DNA of 64,000 nt from Mycteria americana (lineage: Eukaryota > Chordata > Aves > Ciconiiformes > Ciconiidae), in NCBI RefSeq assembly GCF_035582795.1, contig NC_134365.1, positions 39,722,135 to 39,786,134 of the forward strand, written 5' to 3'. The number at the start of each line of letters is the position of its first letter. The stretch's first letter is position 1. Both the position numbers and the translations under genes were made by a program. Below the pieces are notes generated by a model. The model made no database searches. It was given only the letters and a program-made list of their open reading frames with translations, and had not been told where the DNA came from. Of this stretch, positions 37,583 to 52,400 are shown in pieces.

Positions 37583-40500
37583 ATGATGGGTAAGGGGTTT
37601 AAGCTATTAAAGTCTGCGTATGCATTGTACCAGTGTAATGTAATTACTAAATATTGTTATTCATGTTACCACTATCTGCAAAGTAGATGTCTTGATAATC
37701 AGGCTTCATGACTTTGCAACTGACCCCTAACATTTTTCGGTACCACAAAAAAAACCCCCACCACTCTCCTACAGATATAGCTATGTTTCAGCAGTGCTCA
37801 TCATGGAAGATGTAGCTGTCTACTCCTTGGGACCACCAGATCTCTGTGATTTAGGGGATGTTTCCAATGATCTTTAGGGATAATGTTGGCACAAAACAGC
37901 TACTTTGTTTTATAAGAAAGAAATTTTGGGGCAGGGGGAAGTTCTGAAATTCTCAAAACGAACTGTTTTGACATTTTTCTAAACAAAATACTCTATCCTG
38001 CCCATTTCAAGCACTTTTTGGAAATGTTATTGTTTGAGAGAACTGGAAAACCAGTTTGTACCATCTGAAACATGACACAAGGAAGACCCTTTGGCCTCCA
38101 TTACATACTCCTGCCTGCACACAATCGGCAGTGCGAAAATGTGTATTATTGATCCCTCTTTCCACTCACAAAATTTCTCACACACATTAGCTGCTGAGTC
38201 TTCCAAAGAAAGGGAAGGAAGAGGAAACTAACACCCAGTGGTGTTAGACATCTAGAAAGACAGATGTCCAGCTAGATAGTGAGCTGATGGGTACAACTTT
38301 AAGTGATTAGAGTGTAAGTTCAAAACTACTAAAATCATGGTACCTTCACTGACACAAGACATCTGTTTCATACTTCCCTTCAGAATTTCAATTTGGTAAC
38401 CCTATGTGGAATGGAAAAAAGTTTATAGGTTGGGAAAACCTTTCCCCACAAAACACTAATGATTACTTTCTGTATTAGTAAGAGGAAATAACTGCCCCCT
38501 CATGGTCTGAGTACTCATCCATCCTGTAAGTAAGAGTTCAAGCTTTTGCCTTGCCCAGGAAGAAGAGGATAGCTGTGAATAGCTGTTCCGGGCTGGCCTT
38601 TCTCACACACTATTATGGACTTTTTGGCCACTCCGAACTGTATCACTATCAGCTCTGTATAGTCTAGGGACTGCAGTAACAGCATAATGTAAGTATTCAG
38701 GACTCATGTTAAAATAATTTTCTGGAGCGTACGGAGATGATAACAAATATTTTTCTCAGAACATCTGTCCCCATTAACAGCAGTTAATGTCCATGTTCCT
38801 AAAAATGAGCATAATGCTGTCTCCCTTCCCTTTCCTCAAAAGACTGTTGAACTGGTGCGTACGAGGAATTGTGAGACTGGACAGAGGGACCTATAACATA
38901 CGTTTTCTCATTGCTGATTGTGCATGGACAGCAATATGTAATGGAGACCAAAGGGTCCTCCTTGTTTCTTGTGCCATATTTCAGGTTGGTACAAACTGGT
39001 TTCCCAGCTCTCAAAAAAACACAGTCTGCATGTATGAACGATTAAGAAACTATGAGTTACCAGTGGGAGCTAACCATGAGAAAGGGAGATGCAATCCTAA
39101 AATGCTATTTTTCTTGTAGTGAAGTATGGAAAACATTGATAGCATTGTAGAAGACGGTAATGGAAAAACATGGTGTGCGTTTTTACTCTATGCTTCTACA
39201 GTTAGGAGTCTTTTCACATACCAACTCTGCATTAAAATCTATTACCCATAAAATAGAAGAAGATTCCAAATCTTATTCAGTTTTAGTTTAAGTCCATATC
39301 AATGGAAAAGCAGCACAACTGTTGGCACGGCACCGGCCCGAAGTATGGCTGGCGTTGCATAAAATACCTCCTGTGCTACAACCGCAGAGTGTCTACGGGT
39401 TTTTCCACATAAAACCTTTCATTTTCACCAGTTCTTCTTCATTCTTCCAAGAAGAATAAAACACTTACTCTTGAAAGTTTTCTGTTTTCAGCACCATAAT
39501 ATCCTTTGGAGGTACTGCCGTTTCTGAGCATTATATCCTTTTTAAAGCCCCAGCTTCTCGTCTTTTGTGATTTCATGAAACTCAGGGTTTATTTTAGAGT
39601 TTTGGGGTTGGGATTTTTTTCTAATCACTTTTTAATCATCGTGGTTGCAGGGAAAATATTGAAAACAAGAAATTCTAAAAGCATGATAAGGCAAATAATA
39701 GAAAAAATTACAATTTAAACGTAATTGTTTCAAGGTTCTTCCTAAAGACTTTTGAAATACTTCCACTTAGGCCTTGTAGGCACTAGCGGCACATACAACA
39801 TTCATACTGTTGATTTTTAATTTAACTAGGCAATGTTATCAATCCAATGCTACCAGTACAATGTACTGTCTTCAGATAAGCACTTTGTGCCTTGGTGGGT
39901 GTAAAGTCTTCTACAAAATAAAGATATATTTTATTAAAATAGTTCTCCCCAAAGTGATCTTCCAAGGTTTTCTAATTCTTCCCTAATAGCCCTGCTCTTC
40001 ATAAGGCCAGCACGCTAGAATTTCCATAACCTTTTCCACAAATATTTCCATTAGTTTTAAGGTAACATTTTAATTCACTTTAAGAGAAATAATTAATTAA
40101 GAAAACAATTCCACTGTAATTTGGCCTGACTGTTTTCTGTAGTTCTGACTTTCTGCTGTTTCCTGTAAATATATATGCATATGTCTACCTTTGCTGTACA
40201 TTAATAGATAGAAAAACCATCACATGTTTTGCTCATAGTGTCTTTCCCTAATTCCCGGTGAATGAGAGCATGTTTTCCTCTATTCATTGACTGTCCATCC
40301 AGAGAGACCTCTGGTATTTTCACAGTCTGCTATTCAGTTTCATTTTCATAGGATCAGATCCACCTTCAAAAGAAGCCAAAAAGCCGTCTGAACTTCTGCA
40401 TCCACGTATCTGCAATCATACCTCACGGCGCCTTTTCAAAAGGACCGTGTTATTTTTAAAGAGAGAAGACCAAAGAATGCTAGTCTTGGATCAGCTGTCT

Positions 40501-43500
40501 GTTTCAGTACGTGCTGGGTGAATCCAGTCAGGGGTCTCCATTGACCTCGTCAAGGCCAGCTTGCAACCTCCTGAAACAGCAGGGACTATGCTAAAAATTT
40601 GTTGCAGATGGATAACATTGGAAATGATAGCCCTCCAATCAACGTCATACTTTCCATACATTCTCAATACTATATCCAAATGGTACTTTTCAGACTTTGA
40701 ACCTGTCGGTGAGCCAGCCCCACTCATCTTCCTCCTATTATGTTTACTGAATTTTCTCTGCGTGTTGGGTTTTTGTGATTCATTCCTTCTCCTTATGTTG
40801 ATTTTCTGCGTTGTGGGCTTTTATTTGCGTTGGAGTTTTTTGGTCTAGTTTTTAGCAAGGAATTCAAGTGCCGTTCAAGTTTTCATTGTACAGTTGCATT
40901 TGTTTTCACAGTTTAAGTACCTTTATCGTACAGACACATTTATTGTTGGAAATTAATACTCATATTTAAATTTGGAGGAAAACACTAGTGAAAGCAATCC
41001 TGTAATGCTTTAATTTCTTATTGAATATTCTAAGTTGAAATATGAGCATTTTGGGGAAAAATCCGATCTTTTTCCCGTTATCCTTTACACAATTTATAAT
41101 AGTTAAATATCATGTATGTACATGCAAACGCAAGTGTGTAGCTGTGGGCATATGTTGGAGGCTAACTCAATGATCTATTTCAAGCATCAGTAAGAAAATA
41201 TCCATGAAATGCTTCAAACCAGCCTACAGAGTGGGCATTTTTTGTCATAACCATTTGGAAACATCCAGAGGAGGTTTCCTAGCAGAAATCTGCTGCGTGA
41301 TGCAATCCTTTCTTCTAAAACAATCCAGGAGACAGTTTGGTGGGGATTCCCCTTGCCCGCCATTCTCTTTAGTGCCATTCATAATTGTGTGACTAAGCAA
41401 GCCAGTCATCTTTACTCACAGAAAAAAGCAAATCAGTATGCATATTTGGTCCTACCTGTTTCTGTCCTGCCTCCAGAACACTTATGAGCACACCCGAAAG
41501 TCAGGCATACAAGCAATCCATCCACAGATAACATTTTACTTAGAACTGGACTTCTTGAGAGCAATTTGCTTGCAAAGATTTCCCAGTTAGATTCAGAATT
41601 TAAAGTGAAAGGAGAAATATGCAAGACCTTTGCTTTTTAGTAGTTAAAAAACGAAGAAGTGCTTCACACCCTAAGTACATTTCCTCTTCATCTCCACAGG
41701 AAATAAGGCTGCCTATAGAAGAGCTACTGTGGGTCGAGTGTAGATACACTTCATTTTAAAGTCACATATCGTCTTTTTTCAAAGGCCTGGACTAACAACT
41801 ATGAAGTGAAGTGCTCTGAGTGGACACCCTCTAGTCCACTTTAGGCAATGTAAAGATTTAATTAGCTAGTAATAAATACTTAAAAGACTGACAAATGAGA
41901 GAACTAAGTTTCTGTTGCTTTTTTGAAGAGGCTAATGAGTCTCTGCCACCAAAATAAAATAAAGCAAGTTTCTAAAAAGACAATAAAACAAACAAATGTT
42001 GGAGAAGAACAAAATACAATCTCAAGTAGCATACTTTAAAGTAATCGAAATGTAAGTACCGTGGCAGGTTGGGCCGCTAATCTTTTTTCCTAAGGAAATG
42101 AAACTTATGCAGTTTCTCTAGCTGCCAGTTCCTTCCTTGTCAGTAACTTTTGAACAGAGTCAGCAATTTGATCCAGATTTTAGACACTCAAAAGTCTCAC
42201 AGCCAATTTAGCCCCTGCCACTTTCATTTAAATTGACAGCTAAGCAACAGCAAGATTGTCTACTGATCATGGACCACGTGTTGATATTTTAAAGTGTCTA
42301 TGTGAGTTAACTACCCTAAGGAGCTGAATAGCTTTCCTAACACAGTTATTTGATTGTTGTGAAAGCATATTCATTCCATTAATTACTCAAGAGTTAGTTA
42401 ATATCTAGGAAAGTCTATATGGCAGTTATGGAAAACTTCCAAAACTTATGAAAAAAGTTATGAAAGGAGCCTTACCCTCCCTCTTAAATTGATCTTATTG
42501 TTTCATATTAATGTGTACAGGGGCTCTGGACTCTTACTTCGTGCTTTTTCAGTACCTCTAGTTTGCCACATCGGCCTATTCTGTGCATATCTGTGCAGCA
42601 AAATTGAAGGAGAAACTGTAGCACGTGCTATGATAGCTAGGGTTGTTTTATTTTAATCTAGCTAGTCTGGATATCAGTAGCAGAGGAGCTGTGATACACC
42701 AGGCTTTAGCTGTGGCGTACTAGCTCTGTCTCCACGTACACGGGCAAAGTACAACAGTCCTTTCAAAGCTTTGCAAAAGCAGATATACAAGTTGAATTTC
42801 AATTGCAAAGGGCTCAGAGTTGAGGCACACCAAATCTGGTTTCCATCGGTACACTTGAAATGCTCTCCCCTTTCCATAAGAGATTTTTCTTTTGGAAAAC
42901 CAGCAATTCTGGTTTGATAGTTGATAAAAAAATACCCAAAGAGATTTTAGATTAGCTAATAATTTTTTTCCCCTCCCATATAAGGTAAAATGGCATATCA
43001 GTGAGATCTTCTACGTTAGTGTGCCATGTCTTCTATGCATGGGAATTTAAAAACAGTCTCCTGATCATCCCCACTCACCATACTTTGGGTTGCATTTGGG
43101 AGCACTCTTGGAGCCTGCAAAAATGAGTTCCTTTCAGATAAAATAAAACTGGAAGATGTTTTCAGAAACTCACTTGATGTTCTCCAATTGTTTACAGGAG
43201 CTCAGGCCACAGGACCAGACTAGAGCTAGTTCAAAATAAACTCAAAACAAATGCAGTGTGGAAGTTGGGTCTTGAGTGCCAGTTTTATTAACTTACAGAT
43301 CTGCTCCTATAGCATTGCTCCTTTTGATAATGAAGACATAAGATATCTTGCACCAATTTCTGATATCTTATTTGAAATGTTTAAGCACCGAAGTTGAACG
43401 ATCTAAGCAATGGGAAGCAGGAAATTAAAATGTTGCTTGTACTAGACCCTGAACCAGAATAATCAGGCATAAGTAGACAGGTAAGTGTACAGAAATAAAT

Positions 43501-44379
43501 ATTTGTGGAAGAAGTAATTAAATATTTAAAAGTAGTCATAAATCTTCTCATACCTGGGCACACATGGAAACCTATTCAAAAAACCTATAATTTCTGGCAT
43601 TGCATCTTGAATTACACTCAAAAGAGGCTGTGGTGGGATGCATCAGTTCCTCCTCTGCTTCCAAGGAAGTCTTTGCAGGAACTGTATGTCAAGGAGTCAG
43701 TGATCATGAAGTGTTGATTAGCTGGAGAAGGAATGGATTCACGTTGTTTTTCTAGTCACCTCGAATCACAAGGTTATGCTTTGTTGATATTCACAGGCTT
43801 ATGAAGTCTGTAAGTCTTAGAGTAACTCCAGAAGTGCTGCAGAAATAATGAAAATGAAATAGTGAAGTAGCAGACATGCCTAGAGCACAGCCAACAAAGT
43901 TTAGGAAAAGCAGAAGTAAAAGCGGGGGTGATGAAGAAATTTTGTATGTCACAGAAGGAACGAAGAGTCAAAATGTCTGAAGGAATATCTTGGAGAAAAC
44001 AAAATAGGACTGGGTAAAATATCATAGTAAAACACATTCCTCTGAAGTCACATAAGGTATCCGCTATCGAATTCCCTGATTGGATAAAATATAATAAAAT
44101 ACAGTATGACTAAAAAAGTAAGTACTACCAGGAAAAAGGTATCATTATGGTAGATGTTAATTCTCTGAATAAGACTGGATGTTGTTACATGAGTTGTAAT
44201 TTTTAAGTTAAACAATGATATTTTCATTTCAAAAAGACACATTTTGAGAAGTTAGAAGAACTAATCAGTGAGTCTGAAGGTAAAGGTAAACATGAAGCTT
44301 GCTGGAGTTTCTGCAAGTCAAAAGTGCAAAACTCTTTAGAATTCACCTCAAAAGTAAAGAAGAAAAATATGACAGACAG

Positions 44380-45043
44380 GAGTGCAGGTCTGCTGAAGAG
44401 GACCTGGAAGTGCTGGTGGACAGCTGAACGTAAGTGGATTTCATCTTTGCAGCAGCAAAGGCAAACAGTATCCTGGGCTGTATCAGCAAAACTACAGCCA
44501 GCAGGTCACGGGATGTTCTCTCTCCCATTCTGCTTGGCACTTGTCAGGCCACACCCAGTATAGTGCACCCAGCTTTGGTCCCCCCCGCTCAGGAGAGACA
44601 ATGAAAAATAGGAGAGGGTTCATACAATGGCCTCCAATGTGATTAGAGGGTTGGAGACCTCTATTTATGAAGAAAGACTGAAGGAATTGAGTTTGTCCAG
44701 CCACAAGGTGAGAAGGTTCAGGGGCACCTAACCACAATGTTCCACTACCCAAAAGGTAGTCACAGAGAAGATGGAGGTGCTCTTTTCACACAGATGCATG
44801 GTGACAGGACAAGGTGCCACAGGCTCAAGTTGCATCAGGGGGATCTTCAACATGAGAAAAATTAAACATCAGAGTAGGTTGTCCATAGAAGTGGTGGAAC
44901 CTACCTTCAAGTATTCAACACTGTGCTTGACAGGGCCCTAGATAACTTAACCCAAAGCCCCACTTACAGCAGAAGGTTGGAGCAGGTATCTCCAGGGCTC
45001 CCTTTCAACCTGGGCTTTTCTATGATACTATTCTGATGAGAGC
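44380..45043 (+). mobile_element. Old CR1 LINE, about 660 bp to the 3' end
   Basis: Recognisable in order are GACCTGGAAGTGCTGGTGGACAG, AACAGTATCCTGGGCTGTATCAG, CACCCAGCTTTGGTCCC, AGGAGAGGGTTCATAC, GGTTGTCCATAGAAGTGGTGGAACCT, GTATTCAACACTGTGCTTGACAGGGC, and TTTCAACCTGGGC with a decayed ATACTATTCTGATG tail. Indels break all frames, so it is an older CR1 subfamily copy. Confidence 0.85.
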
Positions 45044-45589
45044 AGCCAACCCAACCACCTCCTCAAGAATAGCAGGAACACAGCAGTGCCCTGAGGGACA
45101 GAAAGGACTGATCAGCAGTGATAACTGCATCTTGGATGTCAAAAAGTGGTGCGAAAGAACTTCCCAAATTCACACCAAATCAGTCCACGTAAAAACAGAA
45201 GTAGAAACCCAGCAGATCATGCCATCATCATGTAAACAAGAGGAGCATAAGGAAAGAAGTGAGGTTGGTACAGGTTAAGACTGGGCGGGATGATTGTATA
45301 CATTGTAGCCCAAAAATTAAATAGACAATTCATTTCAATTTTTAATATGGATGGGGAAATTAAGAAGCATTAGTGAATGTAGTAGGTGAGCAAGATCATT
45401 TTGAGAGTTGCTGACACAGAACATGGAAGCAAAGTCAAGATGACTGATAGTGACAGGAATGGAAACGATCTCCTCTAAGGCAGAAGCAGAAGTAAGAAGG
45501 TAGAGTTAAAGGTTCTCCCATCAAGGAAACAAGCCGAACAAATGGGCACACAAAAATGCAGCTGCAGTACAGAGAAATTTTAATCAATC

Positions 45590-46420
45590 TATCAAATCAG
45601 TGGTAGCACTTTCAGATTTGAGAACAGCAAATGCAATAGCTGTCATTAAGAAAGGGAGAAATAACAAGCAAGGCAGATAAGAGACCTGTTATCTGACAAG
45701 AGTGGTGTGCAAGGCTTTAGAACAAATTATGAAATAACCAACCATTAAAGACAAGGAGGGGAAAGAATAAAATGCAGCCTGGGTTCAATCAAAGGCAGAT
45801 TGAAGCGAGAACTTGATTTACTTGAGGATGGAATTAATAAAATAGGGAGAAATGTGACTGTGCAAGTGCCAGTCCAGGTATGTGACTTCTGGTCAGAAAA
45901 AGCTGGCAGGGCACCCTTTGGAGGAGGAGAACGACCCCATGGTGCCACTGCTCATCACAGGAACCATCGAGGCAATGCTGCAATGGAAATGAATGCTGTG
46001 AAGGTTAACTGGGCAAGGTATTTCCAGAAGAGGGAGGAAGGGAATAATGCCAATGTACAGTTGTGGGTTAACCCTGTGCTATATAGATGAGTTCAAACTA
46101 GAAATGGTCCAGACAACAAGTAGAGAGCTCCTGTTTTATAGAAGAAGTCTAGGAGAGTTTGGCTTGTTCAACTTCAGGAAAACAAACGCTGAGAGAAGAC
46201 ATAATTGTTATCTGAACTACATTAGAGTGGGAAAACAGCAAATTCAGTAAGTCATGTAAGCTAGCAGAATAAAATGGCTATAAACTAGCCATGGGTAAAT
46301 TTAGGCCAAAAGATGGAAGACTTCTGGCAATCAGAGCGTGAGATTCTGGAACAGCCTTCCCAAAAGAACAGGGAAGGATTCTTAAATATAAAACTTTTCA
46401 AAGTATCTCATTCCACCACT
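45590..46420 (+). mobile_element. Ancient CR1/L3-like LINE remnant
   Basis: Contains decayed LINE landmarks in order: AGATAAGAGACCTGTTATCTGAC, CAAGGCTTTAGAACAAAT, AACTTCAGGAAAACAAACGCTGAGAG and AGCGTGAGATTCTGGAACAGCCTTCCCAA. The last is typical of the 3' UTR-proximal part of old amniote CR1/L3 copies. No intact frame. Boundaries are approximate and the call is by eye. Confidence 0.5.
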
Positions 46421-49400
46421 GAGCTCAGTATATGGTGGATGTAGCTTATAAAAAACCATACAGTTTCTATTTACGGTCTTAAAAGTGATCATTTATATCA
46501 CTTGGTCTGGTGAGTGGCTGTCTTATTGCTAGTTCCAGGCAAACTGGATTTCCTGATTTTAGTACTGAGGAGTAAATCCTTGTTGTGCTTTCTTCCGTCT
46601 GATTGGAGAACTGTGGTGTTTCTCATAAAGTCACTTTTGTAGATGAACTGCAGTCTAGTTGATTTTTTTTATCTTCCCTGTCATGAATGGGATTGAACTG
46701 ATATCTTGAATGCCTTATTTTTACCAGAGGGCACATTTTCTTATAACTCTCCTTTAAATCCTTTGCCATATTCCAATGTTTCCAAAAGTTGGAGCAGACT
46801 CAGAAAACCAATAGTGAAAACACATGCAGAAGTTACAACATCTTTCTGCTTCCTCTCAGTAGTCCTCATTCATGCATGAGTTGAGCACCTATATTCACTC
46901 TTTTTGCCATAGGACAACACAGGCAGTTTATAACAATTCTTAAGTCTTTTTACAGTCACCAAAACACCCATCCTAGAGTTTACGTCTGGGAAATACTCTT
47001 TACTAGACTGTAGCCAGCCAGCACATCAGTGTGACCTCTTCCCTTCCATCTATAAAACCTCCCCCAAAGATTCACTTGGTTTTCCTCTATACAGAGGAAT
47101 AAGCGCCAGGATCTTGCTTTCCGTGGTCTTAAAACAGAATGTGCTGAACATATCTATCAGCTGAATGTGGTTCAATCAGCGAGATATCTGCCTGCCTCGA
47201 TCATCCTTTGGTATCAGCAGGCCTTTTTGGGAGTACAGGACATGCAAGCCCCAGCTGCTTCTCTCAGAGAGGCCGAGCCACTGACTCAAATCGCAGCCCT
47301 GCACTCGATGCTGCACCCCTCTTTGTAGCCTTTTGCAACCCTGCAATTTTCTCCAAGCTTTGAATGCCCTTGGCTTTGCTCAAGTGGAATGGGAAATTTT
47401 TCTAAAAACCCCCCAACATTTCACAGAGCGAGAAACCCGCTCCCATTCCCGTGCTGATGTCAAAGTTGCCCCAAAACGCCAGAAATAGCCTGAAACCGAG
47501 AAGCGGCGCAGCACCCCATCACCATCCACATTGCGGCTTCTCGGTCCCCCCACACAGGGGAGGAAGGAGAGAGCAGGGGAGCCTCCCAGGAGCAGGGGCA
47601 ATGCCTGGTACCCGCTCAAGAAACTCCAGATTGATGGCTGGCGTGGGCTGCCCTTCTCCAGCCACCACCACCACAGTTGTCTGCCGGCTTGGGATTCACA
47701 TCTGCAAGCCCTCGCGGGGTGTCGTCGTACGTGAAACACTCTTTCCCCTGCTGCGGGTAGAAAAACAGCCTGCCTTTTCCACTGACAGCGTGTGGTTTCT
47801 CATTCACAAAAAAAATTTTTTCCTCACATCTAGGAGGCTCGATTGTAAATAGTTTTATCAAGTGACTAATTTACCGTGCCTGTGGTTTATCTCTGCGAGC
47901 TTTCTTCATCACTTGGAAAGTGCTACTGGTTATTCCCTAATCGTTATACAGGAACAGAGAAAACTTTTACAGTGACATGAAAAAATTTGTCTAGGAGACG
48001 TCAGTGGATTCTTCGCTCACGGTTAGGGACAACGAGCTGGGCTGGCACAAACCACTTCTTCTTTCATGCAAGGAGGGAGAAAACAGGAAATAATTGATGA
48101 TGCTTTATTAACGATGGACATGGGCTACCGAGCTTCATCTGCGACGATAAAACCACCGTGGTGTATTTTGCTGCTAACTACTGCCCACTGAATCTTTAGG
48201 AGAAACAAGCAAACAAAACCCCTCTCTGCACCTTTGCTTCTTCAAGGAAGTTATTTCCTTCTCATCAGCTCGGTCGCAAGCTTGGTTGCACCATGAGTAC
48301 CAAAACGACTTAAACAAGCAGCACCAGGGTAAAGTGGAAGGAAAAGCATCAATCAGTTAAAGTTAACAAGTGATGCATGCTGGTAAGCCAAAACTGTGCT
48401 ATTACATCATGCATCTAAAGGTCTTTGAGGCCTTAAAGAGAAGAAAAATACTATAATTGACAAAAAGGCTGTTTGAAAAACAAAACCAAACCTGCATACA
48501 CGTCAAAGGAAAATTAAATTTTGGGTACCCAGATGACACTGGCCCACTGGTGCTCACCAGTTAACTGCTCAAGCTCCAGATAAAATGTCTGCAGCATTCA
48601 GCTTGTTCAGCTCAGGTTTGGGTAGACCAGGAGACATGGCAAACCACCTGCCTCCATGACCAGCTGCAGAAGTTTGGCTGGTGATGGGATCCAAGGCCGA
48701 AGCAGGCAGGTAGCACAGCTGCTGACCCCCAAGGCCAGGTAGCATCCTAGTGAAGTTTTCTTCTGTTTCTCAGGCCATCACGGCCAGTGATTTTGGGGAG
48801 CATGTTGGAAGGGGCCCCATTCGCTGCTGCTGCAGAAGCACTGAGTGTTGGCCCAAGGGAGTTTTCTCTGTGGCATCTTTGATCTAAAAGAAAAATTTCA
48901 GCTTCCACCGTGATGTCTGTGACAAGATTATTGACACCGTCAGTGAAGCTCTTTAAACAAATTCCTGCAGACCCTCTTCAGTGACAGAGCTGCCTTTTCA
49001 ACCCCTGCCTGGACAGAAAACAGCACAGCTTTTGATGCCACCGCTTCAGCGCCGTAGGGTATTGCATCTGAGCACGTGCCTGGAAGAAGCAGTCAAACTA
49101 CACAATCTTCCTCCAAACTTACCTGCAACTTTTGTGTATTGTTCACAGAGGATGAATCGCCATTGATGAACTCATTTCTGAGATAATTAAAAGAGCACAA
49201 AGTGAATACAGACCTTTCCAGACTCAGGATGGACTGCAGAAACGGCAAGAATCTCCCCACAAGGTCCCTCAGGTTTATTTAATGGAAATTAATTTTATCC
49301 TTTTCATAAGAAACATTATGTTGCCCTCCCACTATTTGAAAACTGCAGGTCCTGCCCCTACCGTTATCACAGTTATAGACTATTTTGGACACTCTTTTTA

Positions 49401-52400
49401 TATCAATAATGAAATTAGTATCTATATACAACCTCATTCATCATCTCTAATTGAATTTCATTATTTTGTCTGCAACTCCAGCTGCTGGAAGCTCCTCTCC
49501 TTGCTGTCTTTAAACACATTTTTTTAATGTGTAAAATACAGCAGCACACTGAGGCTACGGCTGAGAGCCAAACACCCCAGGCTCCTCTACTGACCCATCA
49601 TCACTCTTCTTCTCCCATGCCAACTTCCTCCAGTTCCCTCTCCTTTTACACGCCCTCTCTCACTAAACCATGTTAAATTTAGATTTTTCTCAGGTTTTTA
49701 TCTCTGAGAATTTAAAAATCAGGAAATAATAATCAGGTAGCTGTTATTACTTAAATATTTTAGCATGGCATGTTCCTCCACTGCTTTGCCAGGTTGCTGA
49801 GCCAGAAAGCTGCCTTTCCCCACCAGGAGGTGACACATCTCTAAAAAGGGCATCATGACCTGTGGCGAGGAGGGGAGGCACTCTGGGGCCAGCCAGAGTC
49901 AATGGCCAAGGAGCAGGGAGATCTGCGTGACCCTTTTATGGGTGACACAAGAAAAACCTCCCTGGCGGTGCCCATGCCGCAAGGAGAGGAGTGGGAGCAA
50001 GAGCAGGAGTGGGCTGGTTTCCACCCCAGGGCCTTGGATCAAAAGCCTCATCATCACTGGCGAGGGGCCTGCAATATTCTTCAGAAACAACTCACAGAAG
50101 AGAAACGTCTGCGACTTCTCATCTACCTTAGTCGTATTTCAAAATTCATTTGACCCTTTCCTCTTGCAGGACTTGATGCTCTCCTGCAGTTTGTTTTTCA
50201 CCTTGCACAAAGGTTTTGTATCCAGGCAGTTGCTCATAGTTTTCCTTTCTACTATGGAAAAAGAGCCCCTTGCTCTTCAACTGCCCTTTTCACGGAGGCG
50301 CTGACAGCCAACAGTCACCACGGAACTGTATTTGGCTTAGTTACACCTGGACCCAGAGGTGGCTTTGCCAGGGTGAACAAGGGGGCCACCGGGTGTGATG
50401 TGCATGGGTTGGTGATGGGACAGCATCTCTGCAGCTGCACGGTCCCACTGCTCACACTGTGGCTGCATACAGCTCTGTAACACTTTACCCTGTCCAGAAA
50501 TAGCTCAATGGCCCTTCGAAGTCAGCCTTCTATGGCTACTATCGGAGGTTTTCAAGGTCCAACTGGATAAAGTTTTGGGCAGCCTGGTCTGACCTCCTGG
50601 TGGACCCTGCTTTGAGCAGGAGGTCACATCACAGGCCTCCAGAGGCTCCTGGCAGCCTCATTTACCCTGTAGCCCTGTGGCTTTATGACTACTGCTGCAT
50701 TTCAGAGCTGCAACTGCATCCACAGGAGTGAAAAAACGTTATTCATAATGTTTTGCAATTCAGCATTCAAACCTACTCCCGACATATGTCACCAGCATCT
50801 TTATTCCATGATAGTCTCCAGCTTCACTTGATGGTATTATATTTCCATTACCTCTCTTTTCCCTCTGGCAATGCTCCTCAGACCTACTGTCTGCCTTTAT
50901 ATTTCCTAATCTCTCTTCCACTGGAGCCAACAGAATAGGAATACCAAACTAAATATTGATTTTTAAATGAAAACTGAATTAAGGTAAGACCGTTCTCCAC
51001 ACGTGTTCCTGGAGAGTGAGTCTCCCACAGCCCAGCAGCTCCTGTCAGTTTTCAGGAGCAGGTACCCCGGTGGCAGTCGTTATTTACGATACGAAGGAGC
51101 TTTGCTAGAGATGGGGGAAGCCGCAGAGTGACCACAGCATGGCTGTGCAAGCACTGCTGTAACCTTTCTGTTCCCGTAACAGCCTGCCTGCCCAAGCATC
51201 TTTTCTCTTCGCAGCCCTCTCCCATCCAACACCCCGCAGCTGCTGAGGGGGAAGATGACTCAAGCGGTACCTGGGCTCGGTGGCTACAGGGGGCTACTTT
51301 GGGAAGCATCTTATCAATCACTAGACCAAAAGTCCATGTGTTTCACCTTTGGCCATGCATCTTTGCAGTGAGGAGGTTGCTATTGCAGTCTCTAGAAACT
51401 GGTCTATGTTGTGGGCATGAAGAAACAGTGAGCAAATGGCCAAATCCAACACAAGTTACATGGTTGTCCAAATCCCATTCTTATTCCCATGTTTCCGGAA
51501 AAATTATCTTCCTTCTCATGCTGTCTGAGGGAAACTATCCCAGCGTTTGCTAAGGATTACATTATAATATCACCTCAGGGCTCCAGTTGAGATCAGGAAT
51601 TTGCTGTAGATGGATACAGCAGAAATTACTTATCAAGGGATAGTCTCTGCTCTGAACATTTTGCACTTCAGTAAAAAAGCACTTCAGGGGAAATAGAGAA
51701 AATTTGTACATGGTCTTGTCTGTGATGGAAATTGTTGTCTTTGCTGACTGTTGCTGTATTATTTACTTAACACCAAAACGGCATGTGCAGCTGCCACTTT
51801 CCACTAGATCAGTGTTTTTCAAGAAGGTATGAGCCAGTGACAATTTTAATGCACAGCCACATATTTTTCATTCTTTTCTTTGCAGTAACAGTCACAAAAT
51901 ACCCTTTTTTCGAAGTAATAAGTCACCACTCCAAAAAGACCAAAACACTGTGATAAGACAAGCCACACTAAGCAATAGTGATGGCTATTAACACTACACA
52001 GGTATTAATTTCCTTCTGAGGATTTCTGTAAGCAAAGCAAAGATAAATTAGCTTAGGCAAATAATTGATAGACAATTTTTCCATTTGCCAAAGGAGAACA
52101 GTACCTTAATGAAGCAACTTGCCTACAGTCACATAGGAAGTCTGTAGTAAAACCAAGGACTGAATTCATATCTGATTTATAACCCTAGTCTTTGGCTACA
52201 TGCCCATCTTTCTTCCCCGCATTTTTAGTTTCAATTCTAAGTTTGTGGCAATTGAATTTAAAAAACCCCTTCTAATCCAACTGCATATCTACCTCTGTTT
52301 TCCATGCAAGGAAACTACTTATGAAACACGCTCTAACACTTTCGCCATCAACCGAAGAGTCAGAAGTAAACTGGGACCAACATGAGTCTTGTTTTCTAAG

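Larger units (their letters stand above)
34060..44379. other. IFNG upstream intergenic region, left half
   Basis: Expected to hold distal IFNG regulatory elements by analogy with mammals, but none can be recognised from one sequence. Visible items are the CR1 pair at 35503-35745, the LINE piece at 36165, the 30-bp duplication at 36496 and the G21 tract. No coding gene was seen. Confidence 0.5.
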
